Shown: positions 25,983 through 34,819, numbered from the stretch's first letter. The stretch is 64,000 nucleotides of DNA from Cupriavidus basilensis (GCF_008801925.2 NZ_CP062803.1:2914001-2978000); one strand, 5' to 3'. Made by a program: numbers and translations. The notes: generated by a model not told the origin, from the letters alone.

Positions 25983-27164
25983 TCAGTTGCAACCGTACCG
26001 CCCCTGCCACAGCAGCGGCACCAAGATCAGCGCCAAGGCCGGGAAGATCATCCAGTTGACCGCTTGCCAGCCCGAGCTGTGCAGGATCGACCCCGCGAGG
26101 AACGACACGGCCGCCGTGGCGGCGAAGACGAAGAAGTCGTTCATGCCCTGCGCCTTGCCCCGCTCGGCCGGGGTGTGGCAGTCGGTGACCATCGCCGTGG
26201 CGCCGATGAAACTCAAATTCCAGCCGATGCCCAACAGCGCCAGCGAGCCCCAGAAGTGGGACAGGCCGAGCCCGCCCAGGGCCACCACCCCGGAGGCGGC
26301 GAGCAGCACCATGCCGACGGCGGTCACGCGCTCCTTGCCGTAGCGCACCATCAGTCGCCCGGTGAAGAAGCTCGGCCCGAACATCGCCAGCAGGTGCCAC
26401 TGTATTCCTAGGGCGGCGTTGTCCACCGAATGCCCGTGGTTGACCATCGCCACCGGCGCGGCCGTCATCACGAACGCCATCACCCCATAGGACACCACGC
26501 CCGCAGCCACGGCCAGCAGATAGCGCGGCATCGCCAAGAGCTGCAGCACCGTCCGACCGCTATCGGCGACTGCTTCGGCCTGGGTCTGGCTCGGCGTGCG
26601 CAGCATCAGCAGGATCGGCAAGGCGATCAGCGGCAGCAGCGCCTGGCTGAGGAAGCTGCCAACGTAGGGCGTGCCCGCTACCGCATCGCGCGTGAAGATC
26701 ACCAACTGCGGCCCGATGATGGCGCCCGCGAGACCGCCCACCATGACCCAGGAAATGGCCTTGGCCTTAAGCGCGTCCTCGGCGGTGTCGGCGGCTGCGA
26801 AGCGGTAGCTCTGCACATACGCGCCGTAGAAGCCCGCCAGGAAGGTGCCGGCGCAGAAGATCCAGAACGAGGCCAGCATGATGCCCAACGCGGCGATCAG
26901 GCCCGAGGCCACGCCGAAGCCGACCCCCACCACGTATCCGTTGCGGCGGCCATGGTGCCGCATGATGAAGGCGGCAGGCAAGGTGCCGATGGCAAGACCC
27001 AGGCCGAACAGACTCACGGGCAAGGTGATCCAGGCCGAATTCTTGGCAAGCTGCTGGCCGACCAGCCCACCCAGCGACATCACGATGGGCGCGCTGGCGC
27101 CGCCGAGCGCCTGCGCGGCGGTGAGAACGCCGATGTTTCGGCGCGTGATGCTCTGGTCGGTCAT
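25983..27164 (-). CDS. MFS transporter
   Basis: The 393-residue protein has about 12 membrane segments and the MFS loop pattern (IMRHHGRRNGYVVG after TM2). A second half-repeat starts near residue 205. The substrate is not evident. The last codons (QGRYGCN) follow a 33-base repeat, and the original 3' end appears to lie at 21937-22004, so the gene was extended or rejoined by a 4-kb insertion. An ArsR/SmtB-like palindrome (27210-27223) lies 46 bases before the start, which would place the gene with the metal genes. Confidence 0.82.
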   Translation of the reverse strand: MTDQSITRRNIGVLTAAQALGGASAPIVMSLGGLVGQQLAKNSAWITLPVSLFGLGLAIGTLPAAFIMRHHGRRNGYVVGVGFGVASGLIAALGIMLASFWIFCAGTFLAGFYGAYVQSYRFAAADTAEDALKAKAISWVMVGGLAGAIIGPQLVIFTRDAVAGTPYVGSFLSQALLPLIALPILLMLRTPSQTQAEAVADSGRTVLQLLAMPRYLLAVAAGVVSYGVMAFVMTAAPVAMVNHGHSVDNAALGIQWHLLAMFGPSFFTGRLMVRYGKERVTAVGMVLLAASGVVALGGLGLSHFWGSLALLGIGWNLSFIGATAMVTDCHTPAERGKAQGMNDFFVFAATAAVSFLAGSILHSSGWQAVNWMIFPALALILVPLLWQGRYGCN

Positions 27165-27206
27165 GGGCGTCTTTCTTATTCGTTTGTCTGGCCGGAAATA
27201 TTACAC

Positions 27207-27226
27207 GCATGAATATATATTCAGTT
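27207..27226. promoter_or_regulatory. ArsR/SmtB-type palindrome upstream of MFS gene
   Basis: TGAATATATATTCA (27210-27223) is a perfect palindrome within GCATGAA...TTCAGT. It resembles the sites before the CDF, DUF4148 and P-type ATPase genes. Confidence 0.6.
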
Positions 27227-27243
27227 ATATGGACATGCGATGC

Positions 27244-27630
27244 TCACGAACCATCGCGAGCCGGTCCATCCTCGGAAGCCCCGGCGGAAGCAGCACCGTG
27301 CAGGGCCAATGCGAGCAGGTGCTCTTTCACCTGGATCAGTTGCTCCATGCGTTCCTCAACACAGGCGAGATGGCCTTGGACAGCCTGCCTTAGCAGCTCA
27401 GGTTCCAGGAACCCCTCATGTGCCCAACCCAGTAGGCGGCGCACGTCATCCAGGCCGATTCCCGAGGCACGGTAGTTGCGAATCAGGTGAAGCCGTTCGA
27501 CATGGGCCGGGCCATAGCGCCGATAGTTGTTGCGTGACCGCTCCGGGGCTTGCAACAGGCCCTCCCGCTCGTAGAACCGAATGTTCTCCGGGGGGGTGCC
27601 CGTCAAGCGCGCAAGTTCACCGATCCTCAT
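27244..27630 (-). CDS. MerR-family regulator (CadR/PbrR-like fold, few cysteines)
   Basis: The 128-residue protein starts with a typical MerR HTH (MRIGELARLTGTPPENIRFYEREGLL, then NYRRYGPAHVERLHLIRNYR) and has the long dimerisation helix. Only one Cys (HLACVEER) is present, whereas CadR/PbrR and CueR sensors use two or three, so direct thiolate metal sensing is doubtful. GGAG precedes ATG 27630. It overlaps the 3' end of an RND adaptor remnant, whose promoter region has MerR-type 19-base spacing. Confidence 0.82.
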   Translation of the reverse strand: MRIGELARLTGTPPENIRFYEREGLLQAPERSRNNYRRYGPAHVERLHLIRNYRASGIGLDDVRRLLGWAHEGFLEPELLRQAVQGHLACVEERMEQLIQVKEHLLALALHGAASAGASEDGPARDGS

Positions 27631-27857
27631 CCGGTTCTCCGTGCGCAACGATGGGGAACGCCGCCGTTGCGCATAGCCCTTATCCCGGCGACCGTGCGGG
27701 TAATGACCTCGGCCACGGGCACCTGCGGCGCCATCGGCGCGCCCGCCGGGGGCGCCGCGGCCTTGCCCTCGTCCTTGGCGTCGCGGGCAGCGATCGCTAT
27801 CCCCCCGACGGCTGCGATGACGCCTGCCACCACAATGATTCTGATTTTTTTACGCAT
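27627..27857 (-). pseudogene. Truncated RND efflux periplasmic adaptor (5' remnant)
   Basis: The frame encodes 76 residues: a signal/anchor (KKIRIIVVAGVIAAVGGIAIA), an Ala/Pro linker and PQVPVAEVITRTVAG, which is how MexA/AcrA-type adaptors enter their first beta-strand. Homology ends after about 58 residues, and the rest reads into unrelated sequence ending at the merR start. About 300 residues are missing, so it should be non-functional. The intact upstream promoter suggests it is still transcribed. Confidence 0.65.
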
Positions 27858-27923
27858 GGAAGTGACCCTTTCTTGGATGCAGGACTCCGGCCCTTCCGAA
27901 GCGCTCTGCAGACATTTGTGTGG

Positions 27924-27954
27924 AGGCTAGGCGTTACAACGACGGCAAGGTCAA
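27924..27954 (-). promoter_or_regulatory. MerR-type 19-base-spacer promoter
   Basis: On the minus strand TTGACC (27954-27949) and TAGCCT (27929-27924) are separated by 19 bases. The spacer dyad is weaker than in the copper promoters, so the regulator could be the downstream MerR-like protein rather than CueR. Confidence 0.6.
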
Positions 27955-27968
27955 GCCCTCTTGTTGCC

Positions 27969-30683
27969 TCAGCGGGCAGACGGCACGGACAAGGTGGTGG
28001 GACGCCCGGCGTCGTCGCCGTGGTTGGCCTCCGGCGCGCCCTTGAAGCGCAGCAGGCGCAGTGCGTTCAGCGTGACCAGGGCCGTGGCGCCGGTGTCGGC
28101 CAGCACGGCAACCCACAAGCCGGTGATACCCAACACGGTGGTGACCAGGAACAAGCCCTTGAGGCCAATGGCGAATACGACGTTTTGGTGAATGTTGGCC
28201 ATCGTCGCCCGCGACAGGGCCACCAGGTGGGCCACGTCCGTGACGCGGCTCTTGAGCAGCGCGGCATCGGCGGTTTCCAGCGCCACGTCCGTGCCGCCGC
28301 CCATGGCGATACCCACGTCGGCGGTCGCCAGGGCCGGCGCGTCGTTGATGCCGTCGCCGACCATCGCCACCTTGGCATCACGCTTCATCTCGTTGACCAA
28401 GCGCAGCTTGTCCTGCGGCAGCAGCTCGGCCTCCCACTCGATGCCCAGCTTGCCGGCGATCGCCTGCGCGGTGCGGCGGTTGTCGCCGGTCAGCATGACC
28501 GAGCGCACGCCCATGGCGTTGAGCTGGGCCACGCCTTCGCGCGCGTCGCGGCGGGGCTCGTCGCGCAGGGCCAGCAGGCCCAGAACGTTCTTGCTGGCTT
28601 CGTCGAACAGGACCACCACGGTCTTGCCGCCATCCTCCAGCTTGTCGATTTCCCTGCGGTGCGCGGCTGTCAGCGTGGCCGTCTGTTCCGCATGGGCGGG
28701 CGATCCGACAGCGAGCGCACTGCCGTTCACGGTGGCGCGCACCGCCTTGCCGGCAATGGCCGATGCGCCCGTGGCCTGGGGAATCGCCACGTCCAGGCTC
28801 TTGGCATGGGCGACAATGGCCTTCGCCAAGGGATGGTTTGAGCCGGACTCGACAGCGGCGGCAAGCGCAAGGACCTGTTGATGCTTGAACAGCCCGAAGG
28901 GCAGGACCTCGGTGATGCGCGGCTTGCCCTCGGTCAGCGTGCCAGTCTTGTCGAAGGCAATGGCGCGCACGCGGCCGATGGTTTCCAACGCGTTGCCACC
29001 CTTGATCAGCAGGCCCCGTCGCGTGGCCACCGCAAGGCCCGAGGCGATGGCCGCCGGTGTGGAGAGCACCAGCGCACATGGGCAGGCAATCAACAGCAGT
29101 GCGAGGCCGCGGTACAGCCAGGTACCCCAGTCGCCACCCATGGCAAGTGGCGGAACCACCACGATCAACGCCGCGATGGCCATGACGGCAGGGGTGTAGT
29201 AGCGGCTGAACTTTTCGATGAAGCGAGCCGTGGGCGCCTTGGAGGACTGCGCCTGCTCCACCAGTTGGATGATGCGAGAAATGGTGTTGTCCGATGCCGT
29301 CTTCTCGACTTGTACTTCGAGCACGCCATCGACGTTGATGGAGCCGGCGAACACGTCGGCACCGATAGCCTTTTGACGCGGTACGGACTCGCCGGTGATA
29401 GGCGACTCGTCCAGGCTGCTTTCACCGCGGAGGATCTTGCCGTCCGCAGGCACCCGGTCACCAGGGCGCACCAGCACGCGGTCGCTCACGCGCAGGGAAG
29501 CGGCGGGCACTTCGCGCTGCCCGCCCGCGGCATCGAGCAGTACCGCCGTCTTAGGCACCAGGGAGGCCAGCGCCTTGATGCCGGCGCGCGCGCGGCCGGC
29601 GGCCACGCTTTCCAGCAGCTCGCCGATCGCGAACAGGAACACCACGGCAGCAGCTTCCTCGGCCTCGCCTATCACGAGCGCGCCCAGCGAGGCGACGACC
29701 ATCAGCGTTTCGATAGAGAACGGCGAGCCTGACACAGCCAGCGCGAAGGCTTTGCGAGCGAACGGCAGCACGCCCGCGATCACCGCAGCGGCGAAGATCC
29801 ATTCAGCGTAGCCAGGAACGAACTGCGCGATCGCGTAGGCCGAGCCCATCAGGCCGCCCAGGCCCAGCACGTGCTTGCCTTTCTTCGTCTGCCACCAGCG
29901 CTGATGGCGCGCCGTCGATGCTGCTGCTGGGGCCGCGGGTGCTGAGCCATCATGGCGGCGCACGTCGGAGACGCCGAAGCCCAGGCTCTTGATGGTCTTC
30001 TCGATGTGGCCGAGCTGCGTGGGGCCGCCAGACGCGAGCGTCAATTCCAGCGTTTCTGCGGTGAAGTTTATGCGGGCATCGGACACGCCATCCATGCGAG
30101 CGAGCGCCGTTTCGATCTTGCCGACGCAACTGGCGCAGTCCATGCCCTCGACGCGCATGGACACGTTGGGGGGCGTGCTGGGTGCTCCACGGGAGGCAGA
30201 GGCCGGCGCATGGTCATGCCCGCTGCAGGCCCCGTGATCGTGACCGTGGTCATGGGCATGGGCATGGCCGTGAGCATGGCCATGCCCATGGTCATCACCG
30301 CACGCTTTGCCGTGCGAATGATCGTGCCCGTGGTCGTGGGCATGCCCATGGTCATGGTGGCCGCCGCAGCCGGCGTGGTCATGCGCGTGGGCCGCATGGC
30401 ACGGTGCAGGTGCTGCGGACATTTCGGACGCGGGCAGTGCCTGCACGTCGAAGCCCAGGGACCGGATTTTCTTGGCAATGTCGCGTGCAGTATTTCGGCT
30501 ACTTGTGCTGCGCGTCAACGTCAGCGTCTCATTTGTAAAATTAACCTGTACATTTGATACGCCATCAATTCGACCAAGCGCTGTTTCAATCTTGCCGACG
30601 CAACTGGCGCAATCCATACCTTCGACCCGAAAGCCCAGTTGTTCGTCCTGCGCTCCTGTGCCGTCCAATGTTTCCAAAGACAT
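27969..30683 (-). CDS. Zn/Cd/Pb-translocating P1B-type ATPase (ZntA/CadA type)
   Basis: This 904-residue efflux pump has two HMA domains with GMDCASC (about residues 23 and 185) joined by a strikingly His/Asp-rich linker (about 95-165). Eight membrane helices follow, with the ion-site ACPCALVLSTP. TGES and [11 protein letters not shown] (phosphorylated Asp) are present, as are the [12 protein letters not shown] hinge and the last-helix LADTGATALVTLNALRLL, whose Asp marks the Zn/Cd/Pb subgroup. GGAG precedes ATG 30683; the longer frame to 30818 is unlikely. An ArsR-type site lies at 30751-30772. Confidence 0.93.
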   Translation of the reverse strand: MSLETLDGTGAQDEQLGFRVEGMDCASCVGKIETALGRIDGVSNVQVNFTNETLTLTRSTSSRNTARDIAKKIRSLGFDVQALPASEMSAAPAPCHAAHAHDHAGCGGHHDHGHAHDHGHDHSHGKACGDDHGHGHAHGHAHAHDHGHDHGACSGHDHAPASASRGAPSTPPNVSMRVEGMDCASCVGKIETALARMDGVSDARINFTAETLELTLASGGPTQLGHIEKTIKSLGFGVSDVRRHDGSAPAAPAAASTARHQRWWQTKKGKHVLGLGGLMGSAYAIAQFVPGYAEWIFAAAVIAGVLPFARKAFALAVSGSPFSIETLMVVASLGALVIGEAEEAAAVVFLFAIGELLESVAAGRARAGIKALASLVPKTAVLLDAAGGQREVPAASLRVSDRVLVRPGDRVPADGKILRGESSLDESPITGESVPRQKAIGADVFAGSINVDGVLEVQVEKTASDNTISRIIQLVEQAQSSKAPTARFIEKFSRYYTPAVMAIAALIVVVPPLAMGGDWGTWLYRGLALLLIACPCALVLSTPAAIASGLAVATRRGLLIKGGNALETIGRVRAIAFDKTGTLTEGKPRITEVLPFGLFKHQQVLALAAAVESGSNHPLAKAIVAHAKSLDVAIPQATGASAIAGKAVRATVNGSALAVGSPAHAEQTATLTAAHRREIDKLEDGGKTVVVLFDEASKNVLGLLALRDEPRRDAREGVAQLNAMGVRSVMLTGDNRRTAQAIAGKLGIEWEAELLPQDKLRLVNEMKRDAKVAMVGDGINDAPALATADVGIAMGGGTDVALETADAALLKSRVTDVAHLVALSRATMANIHQNVVFAIGLKGLFLVTTVLGITGLWVAVLADTGATALVTLNALRLLRFKGAPEANHGDDAGRPTTLSVPSAR

Positions 30684-30750
30684 ATCAATCTCCTGGTTCT
30701 CTGAGTAATCGCCGTGGCAGGACGCACAAATCAGCGATCGGAATGTTATG

Positions 30751-30772
30751 CAAACAAATGAACACTTGTTTG
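30751..30772. promoter_or_regulatory. ArsR/SmtB-type site upstream of the Zn/Cd ATPase gene
   Basis: CAAACAA and TTGTTTG are perfect 7-base arms around ATGAACAC, about 70 bases before the ATPase start. TGAACA...TGTTTG resembles SmtB-family half-sites. Confidence 0.55.
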
Positions 30773-30830
30773 TATGTTTATTCAAAAAAAAGAAAGAATC
30801 TCTTTCTGGCTGAACCATCCGACCGCTGCT

Positions 30831-31427
30831 TTATGCAGCTGCCATTAAGTCATTTTTTGTTGCGCAGCATCTGGTAGGTTTCAAATGCGGTGCGGTAGGC
30901 ATCACTATAGGTATCAGGCGTCTGCTCACCAGCCCAGAATCCAGCCATTCCCGCAACCTGCCAATCTGCCAATCTGCCAAATCACTCTTTACTTGAGCAC
31001 GAGTCAATGCCACCGGAGCCTTGTAAGCCGCACCCAGCTTGAGCTGGAGATAGCTCTCGTAGGCTTGTTGGTAGGCTTGGGTGTGCGAAGCGGTGGTGAT
31101 TCCGCGCGAGGTGAACGCGTGCATGCCGGAGATTTTCCACAGTTCCAAATCAGCCATCACTTCAGCACGAGTCTTTCCTGCTGAGGGCGCCTGATACATA
31201 TCACCTTGGGTCAATTGCAAGTAGCGCTGAAAGGCAGCCTGGTATTGAGGGCTGAACGTATCCGGGCCGCTTTCGCCGCGAGACAACGCTTCCAACCCAG
31301 ATTGCCTCCAAGCAGCCAGATCCTCCTGGACCTGTTGCCGTGTCATATCTGCGGCGAACGGTTGAGCGTTTACTCCAGCAGCAAAAAGTGCGGAAAGCAG
31401 AACAGCAAAGCGAATTTTCTTGGACAT
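30831..31427 (-). pseudogene. DUF4148-repeat exported protein, frameshifted by an 8-base duplication
   Basis: The protein has a signal peptide (residues ~1-22) and repeats of about 50 residues of the DUF4148 type (TRxxVxxDLxxW...Y..AY..YLQL). In the third repeat an extra 8-base unit (CTGCCAAT, 30959-30981) shifts the frame. Removing one unit restores WQVAGMAGFWAGEQTPDTY and continues to a stop at 30850-30852. As read now, the C-terminal ~45 residues are altered. AAGGAG precedes ATG 31427. The family's function is unknown; the ArsR-type site upstream ties it to metals. Confidence 0.8.
30959..30981. repeat. 8-base tandem repeat causing a frameshift
   Basis: CTGCCAAT occurs twice in tandem at 30959 and 30967, followed by CTGCCAAAT. 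One unit fewer restores the DUF4148 reading frame. Confidence 0.85.
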
Positions 31428-31503
31428 GGTCAATACTCCTTGACGTTAAAAATAATGGCGTGGTCCTTACGCCTTTCGGATACCCCGTAGACAAATAATA
31501 ACA

Positions 31504-31525
31504 CACATGAAGATATGTTCAAGTG
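31504..31525. promoter_or_regulatory. ArsR/SmtB-type palindrome upstream of DUF4148 gene
   Basis: CACATGAA-N6-TTCAAGTG, arms matching with one mismatch, in an AT-rich setting (AATAATAACA...TTTATT). It is nearly the same as the site before the CDF gene (33144-33165). Confidence 0.7.
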
Positions 31526-31656
31526 TTTATTTTTAGAGTGCTTTTTGCTTGGGGTCTTCTAGGCATTCAGCAAGGCGCGCCGGTGTCTCTCTAGATTAAT
31601 AGCCAAAAAAAGCCTACCCCTTGAAGGCGTAGGCCGGCGCGCACTCACATGTTCAG

Positions 31657-32034
31657 TCAATCGTCGTGTCTGTCCTCCGAAATGTGAACCGCCATGTCCT
31701 GGAGTACCTGGCTGACGTGCTGGTCGGCAATGCCGTAGAAGATGTGCTTGGCTTGGCGCTCGCCGCGCACGAGGCGCGCGCCGCGCAACAGGCGCAGGTG
31801 ATGGCTGACCAAGGACTGCGACAGGTCTAGCGAGCCAGCAATGTCGCCCACTGCGACCGATCCGCGCATGCACTGCAACAGGATTTTCAATCGCGATTGG
31901 TCGCCCAGCAGGCGGAAGGTCTCTGCCAGAACAGCGACGTCACTTTGCGATAGTGCGAGGACATCAGTGGTCGTGCCGTGGTTAGAGGTCGAACATTGCA
32001 CAATAGCGGCGCTGGTGGTTTTGCGGGATGTCAT
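31657..32034 (-). CDS. ArsR/SmtB-family metal-responsive repressor
   Basis: The 125-residue winged-helix repressor has the recognition helix region LDLSQSLVSHHLRLLRGARLV. The C-terminal helix carries DQHVSQVLQDMAVHISED, the D-H...H-E pattern of alpha5-type zinc/cobalt sensors (SmtB/CzrA). The alpha3 CxC motif of ArsR/CadC is absent. It lies 43 bases downstream of the CDF gene in the same direction, so it is probably in its operon. It likely binds the CACATGAA palindromes upstream of CDF and neighbours. Confidence 0.9.
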   Translation of the reverse strand: MTSRKTTSAAIVQCSTSNHGTTTDVLALSQSDVAVLAETFRLLGDQSRLKILLQCMRGSVAVGDIAGSLDLSQSLVSHHLRLLRGARLVRGERQAKHIFYGIADQHVSQVLQDMAVHISEDRHDD

Positions 32035-32077
32035 GGATTCAAACCCTCAAGTGAACTGCGAACCGTCTAGCACGGCC

Positions 32078-33100
32078 TCAATGCTTGTGACCGGGAGCGG
32101 AGTGGTCATGGTCATGATTGTGCTCACTGTGGTCGTGGCCGCTGTGGTCCTGACGGCCTGTCGTGGGTTGCAGGCTGCAGATGTTCTCGTCAGCCTCCGA
32201 GTTCCAGTCGATTCCGACTGTGGCGTGTTCGATGCTGAACTGCTCTCGCAGCACCGCCTCGACGCGCTTGACCACAGCTCGCGCCTCCTCGTCCACGTTG
32301 GGTCGAACGTGTAGCGTGGCCATCGTGCGACCGGAAGTGAGTTGCCACACGTGAACATGGCTGACAGCCGCCAGGCCGGGCACAGTGCTCATCAGGCCTT
32401 GTTCCACCTTTTCCGGCGAAGCGTCCTCTGGCGCACCCTCCAACAGGATATGGATCGACTTGGCCAGGAGCTTCCAGGCGCTGCGCAGAATCAACGCCGC
32501 TACTAGAACCGACAGGATGGGGTCGATCGGAGTCCAGCCGGTGAAGTAGATGACGATCGCTGCAACGATGGCGCCGACAGAGCCGAGCAGGTCACCCATC
32601 ACGTGGAGGATGGCACCTTTCACATTGACGTGATCGGTTTCGCCGCGGGTCATGATCCACAGCACGAGGACGTTGATCAGTAAGCCGAGCACGGCGACGA
32701 TCATCATCGGGCCGGCGAGGATGACGGGCGGCGCCTGCAGCCGCTCCCACGCCTCGTAGGCGATCCATGCGACGATCGCGAACAGGGTCACGGCGTTCAG
32801 GAAGCCGGCGATGACCTCGAAGCGCAGGTAACCGAATGTGCGTTTGCTGTCGGCTGCGCGGCGACCGAATCGGAAGGCAGCGTAAGCCAGGGCAAGTGCC
32901 ACGGCGTCGGTCAGCATGTGGCCAGCATCGGCAAGTAGGGCTAGCGAGCCCGACAGCACGCCGCCGACAGCTTCCACGAGCATGAAGCCGAAGATCAGGA
33001 AGAAGGAAACCAGAACCTTGCGCTCGTTGGCGCTCGTCACTGTGGGGGTGTGGTCGTGATCATGGTCGTGACCATGGTCATGTGCATTGGATTGGGACAT
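32078..33100 (-). CDS. Cation diffusion facilitator (CzcD/ZitB-like)
   Basis: The 340-residue inner-membrane zinc/cobalt/cadmium-proton antiporter has six membrane helices. Metal-site motifs LLADAGHMLTDAVAL (helix 2) and HVMGDLLGSV (helix 5) supply the HxxxD pairs, and the cytoplasmic C-terminal domain holds HVHVWQL. Both ends are His-rich (HDHGHDHDHDH and GHDHSEHNHDHDH). The perfect ArsR-type palindrome at 33144-33165 lies 44 bases before the start. It forms an operon with the downstream arsR. Confidence 0.92.
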   Translation of the reverse strand: MSQSNAHDHGHDHDHDHTPTVTSANERKVLVSFFLIFGFMLVEAVGGVLSGSLALLADAGHMLTDAVALALAYAAFRFGRRAADSKRTFGYLRFEVIAGFLNAVTLFAIVAWIAYEAWERLQAPPVILAGPMMIVAVLGLLINVLVLWIMTRGETDHVNVKGAILHVMGDLLGSVGAIVAAIVIYFTGWTPIDPILSVLVAALILRSAWKLLAKSIHILLEGAPEDASPEKVEQGLMSTVPGLAAVSHVHVWQLTSGRTMATLHVRPNVDEEARAVVKRVEAVLREQFSIEHATVGIDWNSEADENICSLQPTTGRQDHSGHDHSEHNHDHDHSAPGHKH

Positions 33101-33139
33101 GGGCGCCTCTGCTGGTTGAGTGTTTGACTATGGCGAAAT

Positions 33140-33170
33140 ATAACACATGAATATGTGTTCATGTGATATA
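33140..33170. promoter_or_regulatory. ArsR/SmtB operator of the CDF-arsR operon
   Basis: CACATGAA-N6-TTCATGTG (33144-33165) is a perfect palindrome, extending to TATA...TATA on both sides with one mismatch. It is the best of the six related sites in the window. Confidence 0.82.
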
Positions 33171-33233
33171 TTTTCGCTCACCCTTCTCAGCCTCCGAAGC
33201 CATGCGTTGTGATGCCGCAACGAGAAAATGTGC

Positions 33234-34544
33234 CTATCCTTTCGGCCAGATACGGTGCAGGTCATCCAGAATCAGCTGGTGATGGTGCCTGCCTTGGTCT
33301 GCGTGTGTGCGTAAATGAGGGTGATCCGGCGGCAAGCTGGGGTGGTCATGCGCCACGTCAGAAGGGTCGCTGGCCGGCCACAGCCAGAGCGTCAGCGCCA
33401 CGCCGGCCAAGCCGACCAGGGACATGACAATGAAGGTCGATGGCAAGCCCATGACCGCGCCGAAGCGGCCGGCAAGTGGGTAGCAGATGAGCCAACAGGC
33501 GTGCGACAGCGCGAAGTGTGCCGCGAAGATCGCAGGACGGTCCTCGGCATGGGCCGAGCGGCGCAGAAGACGGCCGGATGGCGTTTGCGCCACGCTGTAG
33601 CCAAAGCCGATGATCAACCACAGCGGCAGCAACAATGCATAGCTCGGCAGCAGTGCGCCGATCCCCGTGCCCACGACCAGTACGGTAGCGCCGGTGAGCA
33701 TCGCGGTTCGGTCGGCCACCTTTTCCAGTAAGGATGGCAGAACGAAGGCTGCCACCATCGAACCGCCTCCGAATGCCGCCAGTGCCGACGCCACTTCGAC
33801 CTCGCCTAGGCCAAAGCGCGCCTTCACGAGAACCACCGTGTTCACGATCACCATGGCGCCCGCCGCCGAGACGGCCAAGCTGATCGCCAGCAGGCCCCGC
33901 AGGCGTGGCGTAGCGAGATAGATGCGTGTGCCGCGGGTCGTGCGATCCCAAATGCCGCGGCGCGGTCCGGGAATAGTTGTGGGCAACCGCACGCTGACCA
34001 CGAGCGCGGCTGAAACGAGGAAACCGAGCACTGTTCCCGCGAACAGGTTGTGAAAGCTGATGACGGTCAGCAGCGCAGCAGCCAGCATCGGGGAAATCAG
34101 GCTTTCCAGGTCATAGGCCAGCCGGGACAGCGACAGCGCCTTCGTGTAGTCCTCTTCATCGGGAAGGATGTCCGGGATAGTGGCTTGGAAAGTCGGCGTG
34201 AAGCCGGCGGATGCCGCTTGCAGGACAAAGATCAGCAGATAGATCTGCCAGACCTCGGTGACAAAGGGCAAACAGATCGCGACAACCGCTCGTACCAGGT
34301 CCAGCGCTACGAGCAATGACCGTCGCGGGAACTGGTCGGCGAAGGCCTGTGCGACTGGAGCGACTCCCACATAGGCCAGCATCTTGATAGCCAGCGCCGA
34401 CCCGAGCACCGCACCTGCATCGGCCCCGGCCAGCTCGTAGGCAAGTAGGCCGAGCGCTACCGTCATCAGGCCTGTGCCGACGAGTGCGATCACCTGCGCG
34501 GTGAACAGGTGGCGGTAGGTGCGGTTCTTTAGGACGGAGAGCAT
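33234..34544 (-). CDS. MFS efflux protein with His-rich tail (NreB/CnrT-like)
   Basis: The 436-residue transporter has about 12 membrane segments and a cytoplasmic C-terminus rich in His/Asp (HDHPSLPPDHPHLRTHADQGRHHHQL), as in NreB-type nickel exporters. It starts 9 bases after the stop of an RcnR-type regulator, so the two form an operon controlled by the G-tract palindrome at 34820-34842. Nickel/cobalt export is inferred from the tail and regulator; the core resembles other MFS groups too. Confidence 0.8.
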   Translation of the reverse strand: MLSVLKNRTYRHLFTAQVIALVGTGLMTVALGLLAYELAGADAGAVLGSALAIKMLAYVGVAPVAQAFADQFPRRSLLVALDLVRAVVAICLPFVTEVWQIYLLIFVLQAASAGFTPTFQATIPDILPDEEDYTKALSLSRLAYDLESLISPMLAAALLTVISFHNLFAGTVLGFLVSAALVVSVRLPTTIPGPRRGIWDRTTRGTRIYLATPRLRGLLAISLAVSAAGAMVIVNTVVLVKARFGLGEVEVASALAAFGGGSMVAAFVLPSLLEKVADRTAMLTGATVLVVGTGIGALLPSYALLLPLWLIIGFGYSVAQTPSGRLLRRSAHAEDRPAIFAAHFALSHACWLICYPLAGRFGAVMGLPSTFIVMSLVGLAGVALTLWLWPASDPSDVAHDHPSLPPDHPHLRTHADQGRHHHQLILDDLHRIWPKG

Positions 34545-34553
34545 CGAGAGACC

Positions 34554-34811
34554 TCAGAGCAGTCTGGTTAGCGCCTTCATTTCGGCTAGAACGGAGTCCT
34601 CATCATGAGATAGGCAGTGGTCGATGTGGTCATGGATCAGGACGCGCTTGGCCGCTGTGACGGCGCTCTCCACCGCAGCGAGCTGGCGAGCGATGTCCAG
34701 GCAGGTTTCTTCTCCTTCGATCATCCCGATGACGTGTCGCAGATGACCCTCGGCGCGCTTGAGCCGTTTCACGAGATCTGGGTGGCTGGTGTGCTTGTGC
34801 ATCTCTTTCAT
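34554..34811 (-). CDS. rcnR: RcnR/CsoR-family repressor
   Basis: The 85-residue all-helical repressor reads KEMHKHTSHPDLVKRLKRAEGHLRHVIGMIEGEETCLDIARQL. His near the N-terminus, Cys at ETCLDI, His at LIHDHIDHCL and Leu-rich helices match the RcnR/FrmR branch. The N-terminal His and the Cys fit a Ni/Co site of RcnR type. Start 34811 or 34802 is possible. It is followed by the NreB-like exporter. The operator lies at 34820-34842. Confidence 0.87.
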   Translation of the reverse strand: MKEMHKHTSHPDLVKRLKRAEGHLRHVIGMIEGEETCLDIARQLAAVESAVTAAKRVLIHDHIDHCLSHDEDSVLAEMKALTRLL

Positions 34812-34819
34812 GCAGCAAT

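Noticed and set aside
27240..28841. 533-residue plus-strand frame opposite merR and the Zn/Cd ATPase 3' end
   Set aside because: Crosses two real genes and an intergenic promoter on the other strand; no recognisable domain.
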